From: Tretioscincus oriximinensis
Taxonomy: Eukaryota > Chordata > Lepidosauria > Squamata > Gymnophthalmidae
NCBI GenBank assembly: GCA_022410635.1
Contig: JAJVDF010000235.1
Coordinates: 672,952 to 736,951 of the forward strand
Direction of reading: 5' to 3'
DNA length: 64,000 bases
Part shown: positions 12,802 through 23,300 of the stretch, one piece after another
Position numbering within the stretch: the stretch's first letter is position 1
How the letters are laid out: every line of letters starts with the position of its first letter
The notes under the pieces: model-generated
What the model was told of the DNA's origin: nothing
Databases searched by the model: none
The model's input: the letters and a program-made list of their open reading frames with translations, nothing else
Translations under genes and position numbers: made by a program

Positions 12802-13265
12802 ACTTGCACATGAATCCTTACATATCTTCCCAAGCATACAGTCTTAAACTCCATCTACTTAGCTGAGTGTATTTTGTCAGTTGTTTATTTATTTTTTGTC
12901 TTACGATTTTAGTGCCCCAACAGGGGTTGTGATCTAGGGTGTGTTAGGAAAGCATTCCATGGATACGTTTTCAAATTGAGAAAAGATTTCAAGGTATTAA
13001 ACAGTTTTCTTCCTTTGATTTGACTTTAAAATTATTTTTAGCTTCTAGTTTTTCTCCTGGCATTGCATGTAGCCCTTGTTGCTTTGTCCTTACAGTCTTG
13101 TCTGCCCCTTCTTCACCCCATGAACCCATAGCACTGCCCCCAAAGTTTGTTCAAACTCACATATGTGGCATCCATGATAAAATCTGTCCATTTTATTTTA
13201 TACCACCCTTCCTTGTTTGTCTTCATTCTTTTGCTAATACCATAGTTTTTTCCTAATGACTCCTC
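12802..13265. other. Intergenic, nothing recognised
   Basis: AT-rich, with no gene or repeat family that I can name. Confidence 0.35.
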
Positions 13266-13510
13266 TCTTACAGAATATTTCAGGGCAGGTAACAATAAAA
13301 ACAGAAGACAAAGGAAAACATATTAAAGCCTGAAAGCGTGGAGAGGAAGCTACATCTTCAGCCAAAGGTTAGGATAAAAAGATGTGTCTTCAGTGATGTA
13401 TACAGTGAGAAAGCTGGATGCAACTCAGAAAGGAAACTATACTAGGAAGGTCCTATCCCAGGTTCCCATCTCCTTTGCTATCAAGGGGATGGCATAGGTG
13501 GGTCTATGTG
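13266..13510 (-). repeat. L2-type LINE 3' fragment
   Basis: It shares the layout of the minus-strand L2 fragment at 36031-36330: AACAATAAAAA near the 3' tail, GATGTGTCTTCA in the middle and AGGTCCTATCCCAGGTTCCC further on. It is short and non-coding. Confidence 0.5.
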
Positions 13511-13551
13511 TCAGAATCAGTCTGGGCTCTGAGAATTGTTGGGGTTAGCCA

Positions 13552-14233
13552 TGTGGGACATATATTAATTGGCATTAATATATTTGATATAAAATATACT
13601 TGGATTGACCTTTGCTAGCCAAAGTGAGGCCTGCATGGAAATTTTGGAAAAAATCTCTGGTCAACCCAGCCCAAGAGTAAACAGGAAGAGCTAAATCTTG
13701 CTCAAGAAACCTTGCCAGACTGAATGGATTAATGACACCCATCATGGCAAAGAGGTGATCTTTGTTAAACCAGGCTATGCCCCTGGGCTGAAGACATCAG
13801 CCTGAAGTGGCCTGGAGGTAAACCATTTAAGACCATTAAGACCATCTCTCCTGTNGGTGAGTCACTGGGTTCCTGTACTTAGGAATAATAGCAAAGGCAA
13901 ACAATGGCTAAAGAGGGTCCATCCTGTATCTCAACACCATACCATATTTGGCATTTCCTGACCAGGCTGCACCTCCTTGGGAGGAGAGAAACACGTCACA
14001 CAGGTATCACAACCTGGGTTTGCCCTGACCCACGTGTGCTGTACCAACCCCTTTTTTTACATCACCGCATCTATCCTTCTGATTTTAGGTCAATAAAAGA
14101 CGGTGCACACCGTTATTCTGGAGTGGCTCATAACCCTGTGAGCGCTCCTGGATCACTTCTGAACCCAAGCTTCATTGTCCGTGTGAATCTCTTTACACGT
14201 GTCTGCACGCATTGGATCCAGCTACCTTAGNCA
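13552..14233 (+). repeat. Possible solo LTR of an endogenous retrovirus
   Basis: A TG-starting segment with a polyadenylation-like CAATAAAAG near 14091, followed by about 130 nt of moderately GC-rich sequence, resembles a U3-R-U5 order. I see no reliable target duplication or internal retroviral genes, and the right boundary is uncertain because of an N. It could be another kind of repeat. Confidence 0.3.
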
Positions 14234-14934
14234 AGCTAAGGAGCCAAATAATGGGAAAGCGAACCCCCATTAGAGAATCAATCATAAAACAGAAGGGGAG
14301 GCTTACAATGCTGGTGTGCGTGGATGCAAAGTTTCCACTCATTAATTGAATTAACTCTGTCCTGCTGTGAATCCAATGGAAGAGGGACTTCTCCATTCCA
14401 GGAAAGGGCTTTTTCAAACAAAGATTCCCAAGCTATTTCCCAGCCATTTTCATCGGGTTTTCATACCAAGAGACTTTCCAGCAGCAGCTGCCCAGACTCT
14501 CCAGAATCCTTGATCTCTCCCACAGCTCAGTGTCATTTCTCTTTTCTGCTTGGATTCCCACTTTCTCAGGCTGTCAACTCATATGTTAATGAGATGGCCC
14601 CAGGATTGGACAGTTGGATCTATACCTGCCATGCAAATTGAGTCAGGAGAAGTACCAGTTGGACTCTGCCTGCTAAGTCCCAGGTTTTCCATGCGCCTAT
14701 TAGACAGTTCGGCTTTCCTACTGAAGATGTAAATGGACTTTTGCACAAATCTGTAAATGTGCTTTCCTTGGCAGGAAACAAAAGAAAAGGAGGGCCCTGG
14801 GCGGAACCTGGATGGTACCAGGGAGGAAAGCTGGCATTGGGGCGGAGTTAGGGGTGGGACTAGAAATTTCCCCTTCAACAAAAATTTGTTTTGAATATTT
14901 TCCAAGGCTGTTCTGCAATCTAATCCCCTCTCAT
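14234..14934. other. Intergenic, nothing recognised
   Basis: Open frames of 60-160 codons on both strands overlap each other and lack domains. No gene is supported. Confidence 0.35.
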
Positions 14935-15315
14935 TAGGAAACATCAATGACTCATGGCTTGCTTCCACACCCCATAATTCTGTCATACTTTGTGTACCCC
15001 AGCTTCTGCCAATCATTCTGTATCTATCCTGATCTGTGTTTATTATCACCTTTTGTACACTCAAGCATTCTACATTTTCTCAATAATGTACCGGCATCAA
15101 ATTCCTGTGTCTTCTTTGTATCTTCACAGAAATGTCATCATTTGTGTAACCTCTTATCATGGGCACATGCCCATCAGAGGGCTTTTTAAGTCTATACAAT
15201 ACACCACATTTTTGTATTTCCCTTTTGGAAATCCCCACTGTTTGTTGCTAGCAATAAATCAGTTGTAGTCAGATCTCTTGTCTCAGTGTGATTTTCTGGA
15301 TTGGCTTTTATCACA
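14935..15315 (+). repeat. Possible solo LTR, second segment
   Basis: A polyadenylation signal AATAAA near 15252 is followed by a T-rich stretch with TTGTCTCAGTGTGATTTTC, ending near TTATCACA. That order resembles R-U5 of a retroviral LTR. No internal genes are adjacent, and no clear flanking duplication is visible. Confidence 0.3.
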
Positions 15316-15451
15316 ATCTGGGCACGGACTCTCCCTTTTGAGCTCAAACTGGAATGCAGAGAATATCAGTCACATAACTGCTTCTAAACTAAATTCAGCA
15401 TTGAAGAACTGAATTAAATCAGGAAAAAGCCTCCAGCTTTTCTGGTTTTGG

Positions 15452-15626
15452 TAGGCTGACCAGATGACCCCTTTTGGGGAGGTTCGAAAACCCGTTTTTG
15501 GGGTTCCTCCCAGTTTTTTCTGAGGAAATTTTTTTTCAAAAAAAGATTTTTTTCAAATTGTTTTTTTTTCCTCAGAAAAACCCAGGAGGCACCCCAACCC
15601 CTAAAAGGGGTCATCTGGTCAGCATA
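15452..15626. mobile_element. Foldback hAT-like MITE (family A), copy 2
   Basis: It starts TAGGCTGACCAGATGACCCC and ends GGGGTCATCTGGTCAGCATA, with arms containing GTTTTTTCTGAGGAAA and TTTTTTCCTCAGAAAAACCC around an A/T hinge. The flanks share only GTTTT, so the target duplication has decayed or the boundary is off. Confidence 0.8.
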
Positions 15627-15945
15627 GTTTTCAGTCCAATTCAAATTTGTTTTCTTTATTCTGGTTTCAGTCCAGTCCATAGGAGCAACTATAGTGTCAT
15701 AGCTGTTACCTTCTCATCTATCATTTTGAAACATTCAGTGCTATGAAACTTGCTTTGGGGAATCAGTTAAGCTTGAACTACCGTTCTAAGTAATATATAT
15801 AATTCTAACTTTAAAAAAAAAATCTGGAGCATAGCGCTTTGCATGTTTATGTTTCCCCAACACATATAATGGCTGCAATTGTTTGTTCCAAGAGCCTGTA
15901 CAAACTTATTTTCTTTCTGGAAAAATATTGTAGGATTTCAATTTC

Positions 15946-16150
15946 AGAGAAATAGCCATGTTAGTCTAGCAGAAAGTCGAGCAAAGGAGCTGGCAGCACT
16001 TTGAGACTAACTTGAGAAAAGTGGTTGGCATAAGCTTTCGTAGACAGGTCTACTTCTTAGAGCATCTGAAGAAGNAGACCTGTCTACGAAAGCTTATGCC
16101 AACCACTTTTCTCAAGTTAGTCTCAAAGTGCTACTAGCTCCTTTGTAGGA
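15946..16150. repeat. Inverted retroelement fragment, Penelope-like candidate
   Basis: Two arms (about 15980-16058 and 16071-16145) are near-perfect inverted copies, joined by about 12 nt. They contain GCATAAGCTTTCGTAGACAG. The leading part CAGAGAAATAGCCATGTTAG recurs at 33105 and 36345, and related minus-strand sequence lies at 47285-47420. Such head-to-head copies are typical of Penelope-like elements, but the class assignment is my inference. A hammerhead-like core in the right arm is described under findings. Confidence 0.6.
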
Positions 16151-16194
16151 TTTCAGTTACTGTTGTGCATGGAATCAACCAGGGACCATCTGAA

Positions 16195-16640
16195 CATAAG
16201 AATATAAGGAGAGCCCTGCTGATTCGGANCAGAGACTATTTAGTCCAGGACTCTCTCACACACAGTGACCCACCAGGAAGGTAAAACCAAATGGTACTTC
16301 AGAAATATTGCCCGTTGCTCCATCCCGAAGGCAGTATCAAAAGATCCAGCCTAGTAACTATCTATATTCTTGGCGTCCATAAACTTGTCTAATCCTATCT
16401 TAAAGCTATCCAGGCTGCTAACTACTACCACCTCTTGTGGAATTCCACAGACCAATGATCCTATTCCTCGTCCTAGAGCACAAAAGCTCATGCTACCTAT
16501 CCTGTTTCTTATTAGTCTCTAAAGTGTTACAAGGCCCCCTTCCTAGACTCCATTAGGGTGAGCCATACTTTTCCCAAATCAGCATCTTATGTGCTTTGTT
16601 GTCCTTGGATTTATGGAAGAATGCTACACACTTTTATTTA
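16195..16640 (-). repeat. CR1-type LINE 3' fragment
   Basis: It matches the CR1 copy at 45825-46635 from its GAACATAAG-type terminus through CACACAGTGACCCACCAGG to CTTAAAGCTATCCAGGCTGC and GTGGAATTCCACAG. It is 5'-truncated and non-coding. Confidence 0.8.
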
Positions 16641-17374
16641 TTTATGTTCCTATTTCAGCTTTTTCCCAAGGTCTCAGGGAAGGTTACATAAAATGAAAGC
16701 CAATATTCAAATAAATTAAAACAAATAATCCATGAAAGGGAAGAGGTAGCTCTTTAGTACCCGTTGGCCAGGGTGCCAACTTGCCCGATGGCAAGTGGGG
16801 CCCTGATGAAGTTGGGCCCACCTGCCCCGAGATTTACTTGCGTTCTCTCTCTGTGTAAGCAATCTTGAAACGAAACGATACGCAAATTCTGGTATGTGCT
16901 GGGTGGAGAATTGGCACGTGACATATGAGATTTTTGTATTCAACAGTTACCACACACGTGCTTTCATCCCTGTGTGCTCCTACCCTCCCATTATGCTACG
17001 CTGCCATCCAGTNGGTGCCCCCCTTTGTGTGCTGGCAACCAATTGCTACTCCCTCTCCGCCACTGTGCCCAGTAACACAGCGGGCCAAGGCTGGATTTAC
17101 ACATTTTGAAGTGAGATTGTATGAAGTGGAAACCAAAGCTCAGCCAGGGAGGAAGCTCCCAAAGGTAATCTNAGGTCAGACACTTGTCTCTCAGCCTTAG
17201 CTACCTGTGCTACCTAGTGTTCTTTAGAAGAAAGGTGTGGTGAAATAATTACAGCATTGGTATTAGGTGTACATCTCAACTTAAAAAGAACTCTTCTAAG
17301 GAATGCCACAGGATTTCAGTGGAAACTTGTTAACCCCAGCCTCGTACATAAAATCCTGGGATGACATCACTGAA
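16641..17374. other. Intergenic, nothing recognised
   Basis: No gene or named repeat seen. Confidence 0.35.
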
Positions 17375-17520
17375 TATCTGAGTTGGAAGTGTCTTTAGAG
17401 GTCATCTAGTCTAGTCCAGGCCCCTTCTTAGTCAGTGCAGGAATCTCCTAAATTAAGAGGTCCGGCTGCAGTGAGGAAATCTCTCTCTTAACAGCCAATA
17501 CAGTTCACGCTCTCTCCTTG
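17375..17520 (-). repeat. CR1-type LINE fragment, old
   Basis: GAGGTCATCTAGTCTAGTCC followed by a C-rich stretch resembles the 3' part of a CR1 subfamily read on the minus strand. It is short and decayed. Confidence 0.45.
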
Positions 17521-17959
17521 TAACACACATCCTGCGTTCCTGTGATACTCTTGGCATAGCTTTGTGAATGAAGATCAAGGAAAGAGGGGGGACGACTAAT
17601 TATCCATGCCTGTAGGAGGCTCGCTGGTGACTAATAAGGCCAATGTGGGATAAGCAGGTCCACTCATAAATGACCAACATCCTGGACCTCCTACAAGCAG
17701 GGTCAGGACTGCATCTTCCACCTGTTTTGCCCCTGTTCTGTCTCTGCAGGACTAAGATGTTTGACGTAGGCTCTCCCTTCATGCCTGTGCAATGGGATTT
17801 TCAGGTGAGCTTCAGTGTGTGCAGAACTGATCCAACCCTCTATTCTCAACTGCCATAGCCTAGCAAGCTGGGACGGTGATTGTGAGGTCCTTGGTTCATA
17901 CGTTTTACATTGGAGTGACCTTCTCCTAGATGAATGGCTTGCCAAGGCTTATGGGCTCC
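17521..17959. other. Intergenic, nothing recognised
   Basis: No gene or named repeat seen. Confidence 0.35.
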
Positions 17960-18267
17960 NTTGCCCAGGTTGCTCAGTTGCTAAGGAATCCGTCTCTCGC
18001 CTGGGAGATGGGGTTTCGAAGCCCTGTGTGGGACGTGGGGAGGGGTGAGCACCTTCCACTAGCCTGTAGCTCTAGCCAGCCCAGCTATTCAAAAGCATGA
18101 ATTGCAAGAAATTGCAACGACTGCAAATAGATACATGGGAACCACCAGAGCCTGGTGGGGAAGATAGAATGNNAGCCTTCGGGCAAAATACCCTTGTAAG
18201 CCGCTTTGAGTCCCTTTGAAAGGTGAGAAAAAGCGGGGTATAAGAACCCAGTTCTTCTTNTTNTTAT
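17960..18267 (+). repeat. tRNA-derived SINE, second family
   Basis: The head is GTTGCTCAGTTGCTAAGGAA with a B-box-like GGGTTTCGAAGCCC. The body contains TTGCAAGAAATTGCAACGAC and the tail runs from AAGCCGCTTTGAGTCCCTTT into TTCTTNTTNTTATT. It abuts an opposite-strand Sauria-type SINE at its tail. Confidence 0.8.
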
Positions 18268-18520
18268 TATTATTATTTGTATTTGTATCCCGCTCTATAC
18301 CCGAAGGTCTCAAGGNGGCCTACCATAGAGTGGCGCNCATAGCTTTTGTTGCTTTCTCCACAACAGACACCCTGTGGAGTAGGTGGGGCTGAGAGAGTTC
18401 AAAGAACTGTGACTGGCCCAAGGTCACCCAGCTGGCTTTCATGGAGGAATGGGGAATCGAATCGGGAGACTACCAGGTACAAGTCCAACAGTCTAACCAC
18501 TACACCAAACTGGCTCTATA
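18268..18520 (-). repeat. Sauria-type tRNA SINE
   Basis: It is nearly identical in layout to 12043-12302: a tRNA-like head at the right end (GAGCCAGTTTGGTGTAGTGG read on the minus strand), CACAGGGTGTCTGTTGTGGA, and a tail at the left end next to the tail of the preceding SINE. Confidence 0.85.
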
Positions 18521-18689
18521 AGTTAGAACTGTCCTTCATTAGGCTGGCTGTGAATCAAGGCTAACAAGCACAGCCTGGCCTGGATACCTTTAGTCTGGTT
18601 CTTTGGTAGGCCTGTCTGACCTTCTTGGTCATGTATGCATAGCTCTCTGAAGACGAAAGAGAACAAACCCACCTGTCCTTGGATATGTG

Positions 18690-18886
18690 AGTGTGAGAAA
18701 GATTGGTGTAATGGGTAGAATGCTGGACTCTTATCTCACAGTCTCCTGGTTCGATTTCATACTTTTCCATGAAGCCAGCTGGATGATGATGTTCTTTAGA
18801 ACTCTCTCAGCCCCATATACTTTACAGGCTGTCTGTTGCGGAGAAAGCAACAAAAACTATGTGAATCATCCTTTGGTGAAAGAAGA
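18690..18886 (+). repeat. Sauria-type tRNA SINE with GAA tail
   Basis: The head GGTGTAATGGGTAGAATGCT is followed by CAGGCTGTCTGTTGCGGAGA and a GAAGAAGAAGAAG tail. Its tail abuts the tail of a minus-strand SINE of the second family, giving a second tail-to-tail pair just upstream of the promoter. Confidence 0.8.
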
Positions 18887-19180
18887 AGAAGAAGAAGATC
18901 TGGGTTCTTATACCCTGCTTTTCTCACCTTTCAAAGGGACTCAAAGCGGCTTATAAGGGTATTTTGCCAGAAGGCTTCCATTCTATCTTCCCCACCAGGC
19001 TCTGGTGGTTCCCATGTATCTACTTGCAGTCAGTTACAATTTCTTGCAATTCATGCTTTCAAATAGCTGGGTTGGCTAGAGCTACGGGCTAGTGGAAGGG
19101 GCTCAGCCCTCCCCACGTCCCACACAGGGTTTCGAAACCCCATCTCCCAGGCGAGAGACGGATTCCTTAGCGACGGGCGT
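18887..19180 (-). repeat. tRNA-derived SINE, second family
   Basis: Motif for motif it is the reverse complement of the plus-strand copy at 17960-18267, including GGTTTCGAAACCCCATCTCC and TTGCAATTCATGCTTTCAAA. It is the last recognisable retroposon before the promoter-proximal DNA. Confidence 0.8.
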
Positions 19181-19187
19181 TATAACC

Positions 19188-19267
19188 AAATATGATGATG
19201 ATGTTGAGGGTGATTAATTATCATTACAAATATGATGATGATGTTGAGGGTGATTAATTATCATTAC
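19188..19267. repeat. Perfect tandem duplication of a 40-bp unit
   Basis: Two identical 40-bp units (19188-19227 and 19228-19267) each contain ATGATGATGATG-like sequence, TTGAGGGTG and a TAAT-rich GATTAATTATCATTA segment. The perfect identity suggests a recent duplication. It lies about 0.9 kb upstream of the NPNT start codon, so the TAAT cores could act as homeodomain sites. That role is inference only. Confidence 0.9.
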
Positions 19268-19639
19268 AAGGTTGTCGTTAAAAAAGGTACAGGAAAGCTG
19301 AGCTTCAGCTGCAATTAGCGGGAAAATAAGAAATTATTTAGCAGGTGCAGCTGTCTTACAAAGCCTGTAACCTCTGCTGCCATTTCCTCTTTTCCACACC
19401 CTTTAAAGCTGAATAGATCTCTTGTCTTGTTTTTTTTTTACAGCAACCCTAATGTGGGGTGGCTGGGTTACCATTCACATAACTCAACCTTGGGTTGCCA
19501 TAAAAAGCTGCTACTTAATGGGTGTGGGGGAAGAGGAGATTTCAGTCGCTGTCGCAGGNATTGCAACTTTAAGCCCGCTGCACCTGCTGAAATGTCCTTT
19601 TTTGNACGTCCACTGAAGCTTCAGTTGTCCTGCCCTGTT

Positions 19640-20331
19640 TTGTTTTTGAAGTCAACCCTGACTTCCCCCCCTTTGCTTGCTGAAGTTCTGGGGCCTCCCA
19701 GGCTCGGGTGGGAGGTCGCCATCGAGGCTGTGTGCGCCCCTCCCGGCAGCAAGTGGCATCGCCCGGCCGGCCCCGCTGCGGCTGCTCCTGGGCTGTCTCC
19801 TTCGTCTTCTTCTGCTCGAGGGAGAGGCGAAGGGAGCGGGAGGCGTCGGGGGGCGAAAGGCAGGGACGCCGCCGACGCCGCAGCCGCCACAGCAGGAGAG
19901 ACGACGGAGGGACGGAGGGAGCAGGACCTGTGGGGCTTTCTTCTTCTTCTTCTTCTTCCCCGAGGCCGGAGGGGGAGCGGCGACGGGGGGCGCCGTCCAG
20001 TTTCCAGCGCGCCTTGCAGAGTCTCCGGAGCGCCAGTCTGTGGACGGGAGAGGTTCCCAGGCTTGCAAAAGGGTCTTTCTTCGCCTCTCCGGTCTCCCTT
20101 CCCCGAAATGGATCGTTTCTCCTTCAGGATCGTCGTTCTGTCCTGGCTTTACCTGGAGGCGTCCGCAGACTTCGACGGGAGGTACGTAAGGCGCCCCTGG
20201 GTGCTGCCTAGCCGGGGGTCCTTTGCACACGGTCCCCACGCTTCGTGGTGGCTGGGAGCCTGAGGGGTCGAAGGACAGAGAAAGGCTGGAAAGTGGACGC
20301 GGGTTCAGGGTCTGGTTTGGCTTCCCGGGGG
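19640..20331 (+). promoter_or_regulatory. NPNT: CpG island promoter and 5' UTR of NPNT
   Basis: This is the only strongly GC-rich, CpG-dense stretch in the window. Lines around 19741-19920 hold roughly six to nine CpG per 60 nt, while flanking DNA has almost none. It surrounds the first coding exon and ends at an assembly gap, so its true right edge is unknown. There is no obvious TATA box next to the coding start, as is common for CpG-island promoters, and I cannot place the transcription start. The 5' UTR has a TTC-triplet run near 19938-19956. On both strands the island contains long open frames, an expected effect of GC-rich DNA rather than evidence of extra genes. Confidence 0.75.
20108..20181 (+). 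CDS. NPNT: NPNT coding exon 1 (start codon, signal peptide)
   Basis: The start ATG has G at -3 and G at +4. It opens a signal peptide with a hydrophobic core ([14 protein letters not shown]), probably cleaved after ASA to leave DFDGR, which aligns with EFDGR in mammalian nephronectin. The exon ends after two bases of the Arg25 codon at donor GTACGT (20182), and exon 2 supplies the third base to give R-W-P-R-Q. A second potential donor, GTAAGG, sits four bases downstream but would shift the frame. The reading frame has no stop back to about 19427, but the signal peptide and conservation support this ATG. Confidence 0.95.
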
Positions 20332-23300
20332 NNNNNNNNNNNNNNNNNNNNNNNNNNNNNNNNNNNNNNNNNNNNNNNNNNNGGGGGGGGGGGGATACGA
20401 ATTCGGCTTAAGACTCCGGTCACACCTGAATGCTTCAGTCCGTTTTTAGATTGGAAAACGCAGCACCAAAGGAGTTAGAAGAGTCAATCAGAAGGGAATC
20501 AAAGCGCCTGGTATCCCCTTCTGTTCTTATATTCACAACAGACACCTTGTGACATAGGTGGGGCTGAGAGAGCTTCAAATAATTGGGACTAGCCCAAAGT
20601 CACGCAGTTGACTTTTCGTGGAAGGAGTGCAAAATCGAATTGGGAGACTTCCAGAGAAGAGTTTGACACTTAACCACTATACCAGAATTGCAAGTGTGAA
20701 TGCGTGGCACCTATTCCGAGGTATAACCCAGAATAAGGCTCAGGGTGGCAGAGCCTGAGTCGGTTAAAATTTCAAGCATCCGTTGGTTACTTTCCCAGTG
20801 CACTCTGTCCCTCAGAATGTGGACTGAAACTGGATTAGGTGCAGATGGATGGCTGTAGAATTTACACTCTGCAGAAACAAGGGAAGCACGTGCTGGAGTT
20901 AGAATAAAATGTATTTGTTCACTTGTTCCCCTGAAGAATGCTCAGCTGAGCACTCCCTGGTTGAACCCACCATGCATATATAGTATATTTAGCTATTCTA
21001 ATCTATACCTTACAGCAGTACTAAAAGNTATAGCAATTGTATCTACGGCTGAAGGGGAATGTGGGAGCTGATGTGGCCCCAAAACTCCTGCTTGTTATCA
21101 AGATGGGAAAAGCAAAGTGTTGAGAGCGAATGACCTCGTATTTTAATTTGGCTCCAATGCCACACTGGCTTTCTTGAAATTACNTCTAGGTGTGATTCTC
21201 TGCTCTTCAAGAAGTATTTGCACAATCAGGACAATTTGCTATATTTGAATCCCTCTGTGGTATAGATATAGGAAGATGAGACTAAAAGTGGGATCCATTT
21301 ATCTACAGGCTTTCCGAGCCAGCCACCTGTGCCGGGGTTACCCTGTATCGTGGCGTGGTTAGACTGTGTCATGGAAGGGTTAGGGGGCGGGGTTACAGTC
21401 TGGCTGGCGATTGGTTAAAAGGCTGATTACCACCACATGTTTTAGTAATAAGGATTTTTTTAATTTACATTTCCATNTACAGGGTGCTTCAAAATAATGT
21501 ATACACACTTTGAACTTTAAATTTCAGGATTTCCTGCTCTACGAGGCTGATTTGAACAGTATTAACATTTGTTATTACGTTTTATTTACTTTGTAGAGCA
21601 GTAAATAAATTTTCTATGGAAGTTCACAGTGTGTATACATTTTTTTGAAGCACCCTGTAGTTTAGTCTCTTAGGATGCTGTTTCCATGCAATGAAAATGA
21701 AGCAGGGGGTAGTGGAACAAGACATTAAAGTTCCCATCCTGTTTCAATCTGTTTCTAATGAACCTCAGGAGTCGGCTTTGCTTTTGACTTTCAATGTGCT
21801 TTAGAGTTGGAATGGACAGACTGGTGTAATAGCCGATATCATATTTGATCCATTTCTGAGCTGCCTTTGGAGTACTATTTCATTGTGTTGTGTTCAGCTT
21901 TAGCCATAATGCCACATAAGCTTTCTGCTGAACTGCATTTGTAGGAGCAGTTGCTTGCTTTGGGGGAGTGCATGTTGAAGAGATCCTTTGCCACACATGG
22001 TAGGCATGTTTGCCTGAAATCGGATCACTCCCACTTCCCTCAGTGGAATTTTTCTCTAAGCAAGTGTGCAAAGAATTCAAGTGCCTACCTTTAAAAATAT
22101 TCTGAAAGTGTGTTTAAAGAAAGGTAAAGTTTATAAGTAGATTTTTTCCACCTTTAATTTCTTTGCATGACAGTGATGTGGAAGGGATTCTTATTCTAGA
22201 TTAAAAATTGGCAGACGACTGCACATTTGGTAGACATGGATTGTATTCTGAAGTATGCAATCAGCACAGATTAATCTGGATCAGAAACTGGCAGAATATA
22301 GTTACATTTGGGGTAAGCAAATTTAGCACATACTCATTCTGTGTAGCGAAGGATTCTAATTTGGATTAGAAAATGCATTTGGGTGTGCAAACACATTCTA
22401 GCTGAGTAGACAAGGATTTCAATCCGGATTAGAAAATGGCAGAAGACAATATGCAAAGCATAGCATATACTCATGTTATATAGATGGGATTCTAATCCAA
22501 ATTAGAAACTGGCAGAGGAAGACACTCAGGATGTGTAGGACGGGGTTTTCATGTGGATTAAAAATTGTAGAATACTGTGCATTTGGCCCTTGAAAGCATA
22601 CGTCATACTCTTGTTGTGCAGTCTTTGCTTGTATAATATAGGTAGTCAATGAACTCTGTCACCCTTACCACACTGTTGACATATTAAGTATGAAGTTAAG
22701 AAGAGTTTTCCAATAGCTATAAATATTTATATGACCTGATGTTGATGTCTATCCGATGCCAGTAGATAGCAGTAGATAAATGATTGCTAGACCAATGCTC
22801 CATGGATCTAGTTCAGTGGGGCATTTCTTGTGATCTTGCTAGCATGTATTTGTGTGTCATAATGTCGAAAATCTCCTGATGTATCAGGTTCTACTCTGTC
22901 TAGCAAACATTTACAAGTATCCTGCCCTCCTATCTTCAGTCTATCTTTTTTTTTGGTACAGAAATATGTTGATAATAATCATCTAATTATTCATACCGTC
23001 CAATTAGTAAATACATCTCTTTAGCATGTACTATGTATAGGACCACTGAATAATCTTCTCCATCATATGTTTTGTTTTCCAAGTTGTGGATTTGTAAAAG
23101 TCATATCTTCAAACTTCAAAATCACTAAAGCATAGGACCAGACTGTATTTCCTTCATTCTTCAGTTATGCAAAGATGTGAGATAGACAAGCTTTAACAGG
23201 TTTGGGCAACTTAAATTTTTCTTTTCTTTTATTATGCAGTCAGTACTCCCACACAAGACAGTGATAAAACTGGTCTGTATATCATCTCTGCCTTTAGCAT

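Noticed and set aside
1..20000. Search for the usual upstream neighbour of NPNT (GSTCD in human)
   Set aside because: No exon resembling it is visible in the first 20 kb. It probably lies further left.
19652..20239. Long open frames on both strands across the CpG island (for example 195 codons on the minus strand)
   Set aside because: They are low-complexity Arg/Pro/Ser-rich translations of GC-rich DNA, overlap the true exon in other frames and contain no domain.
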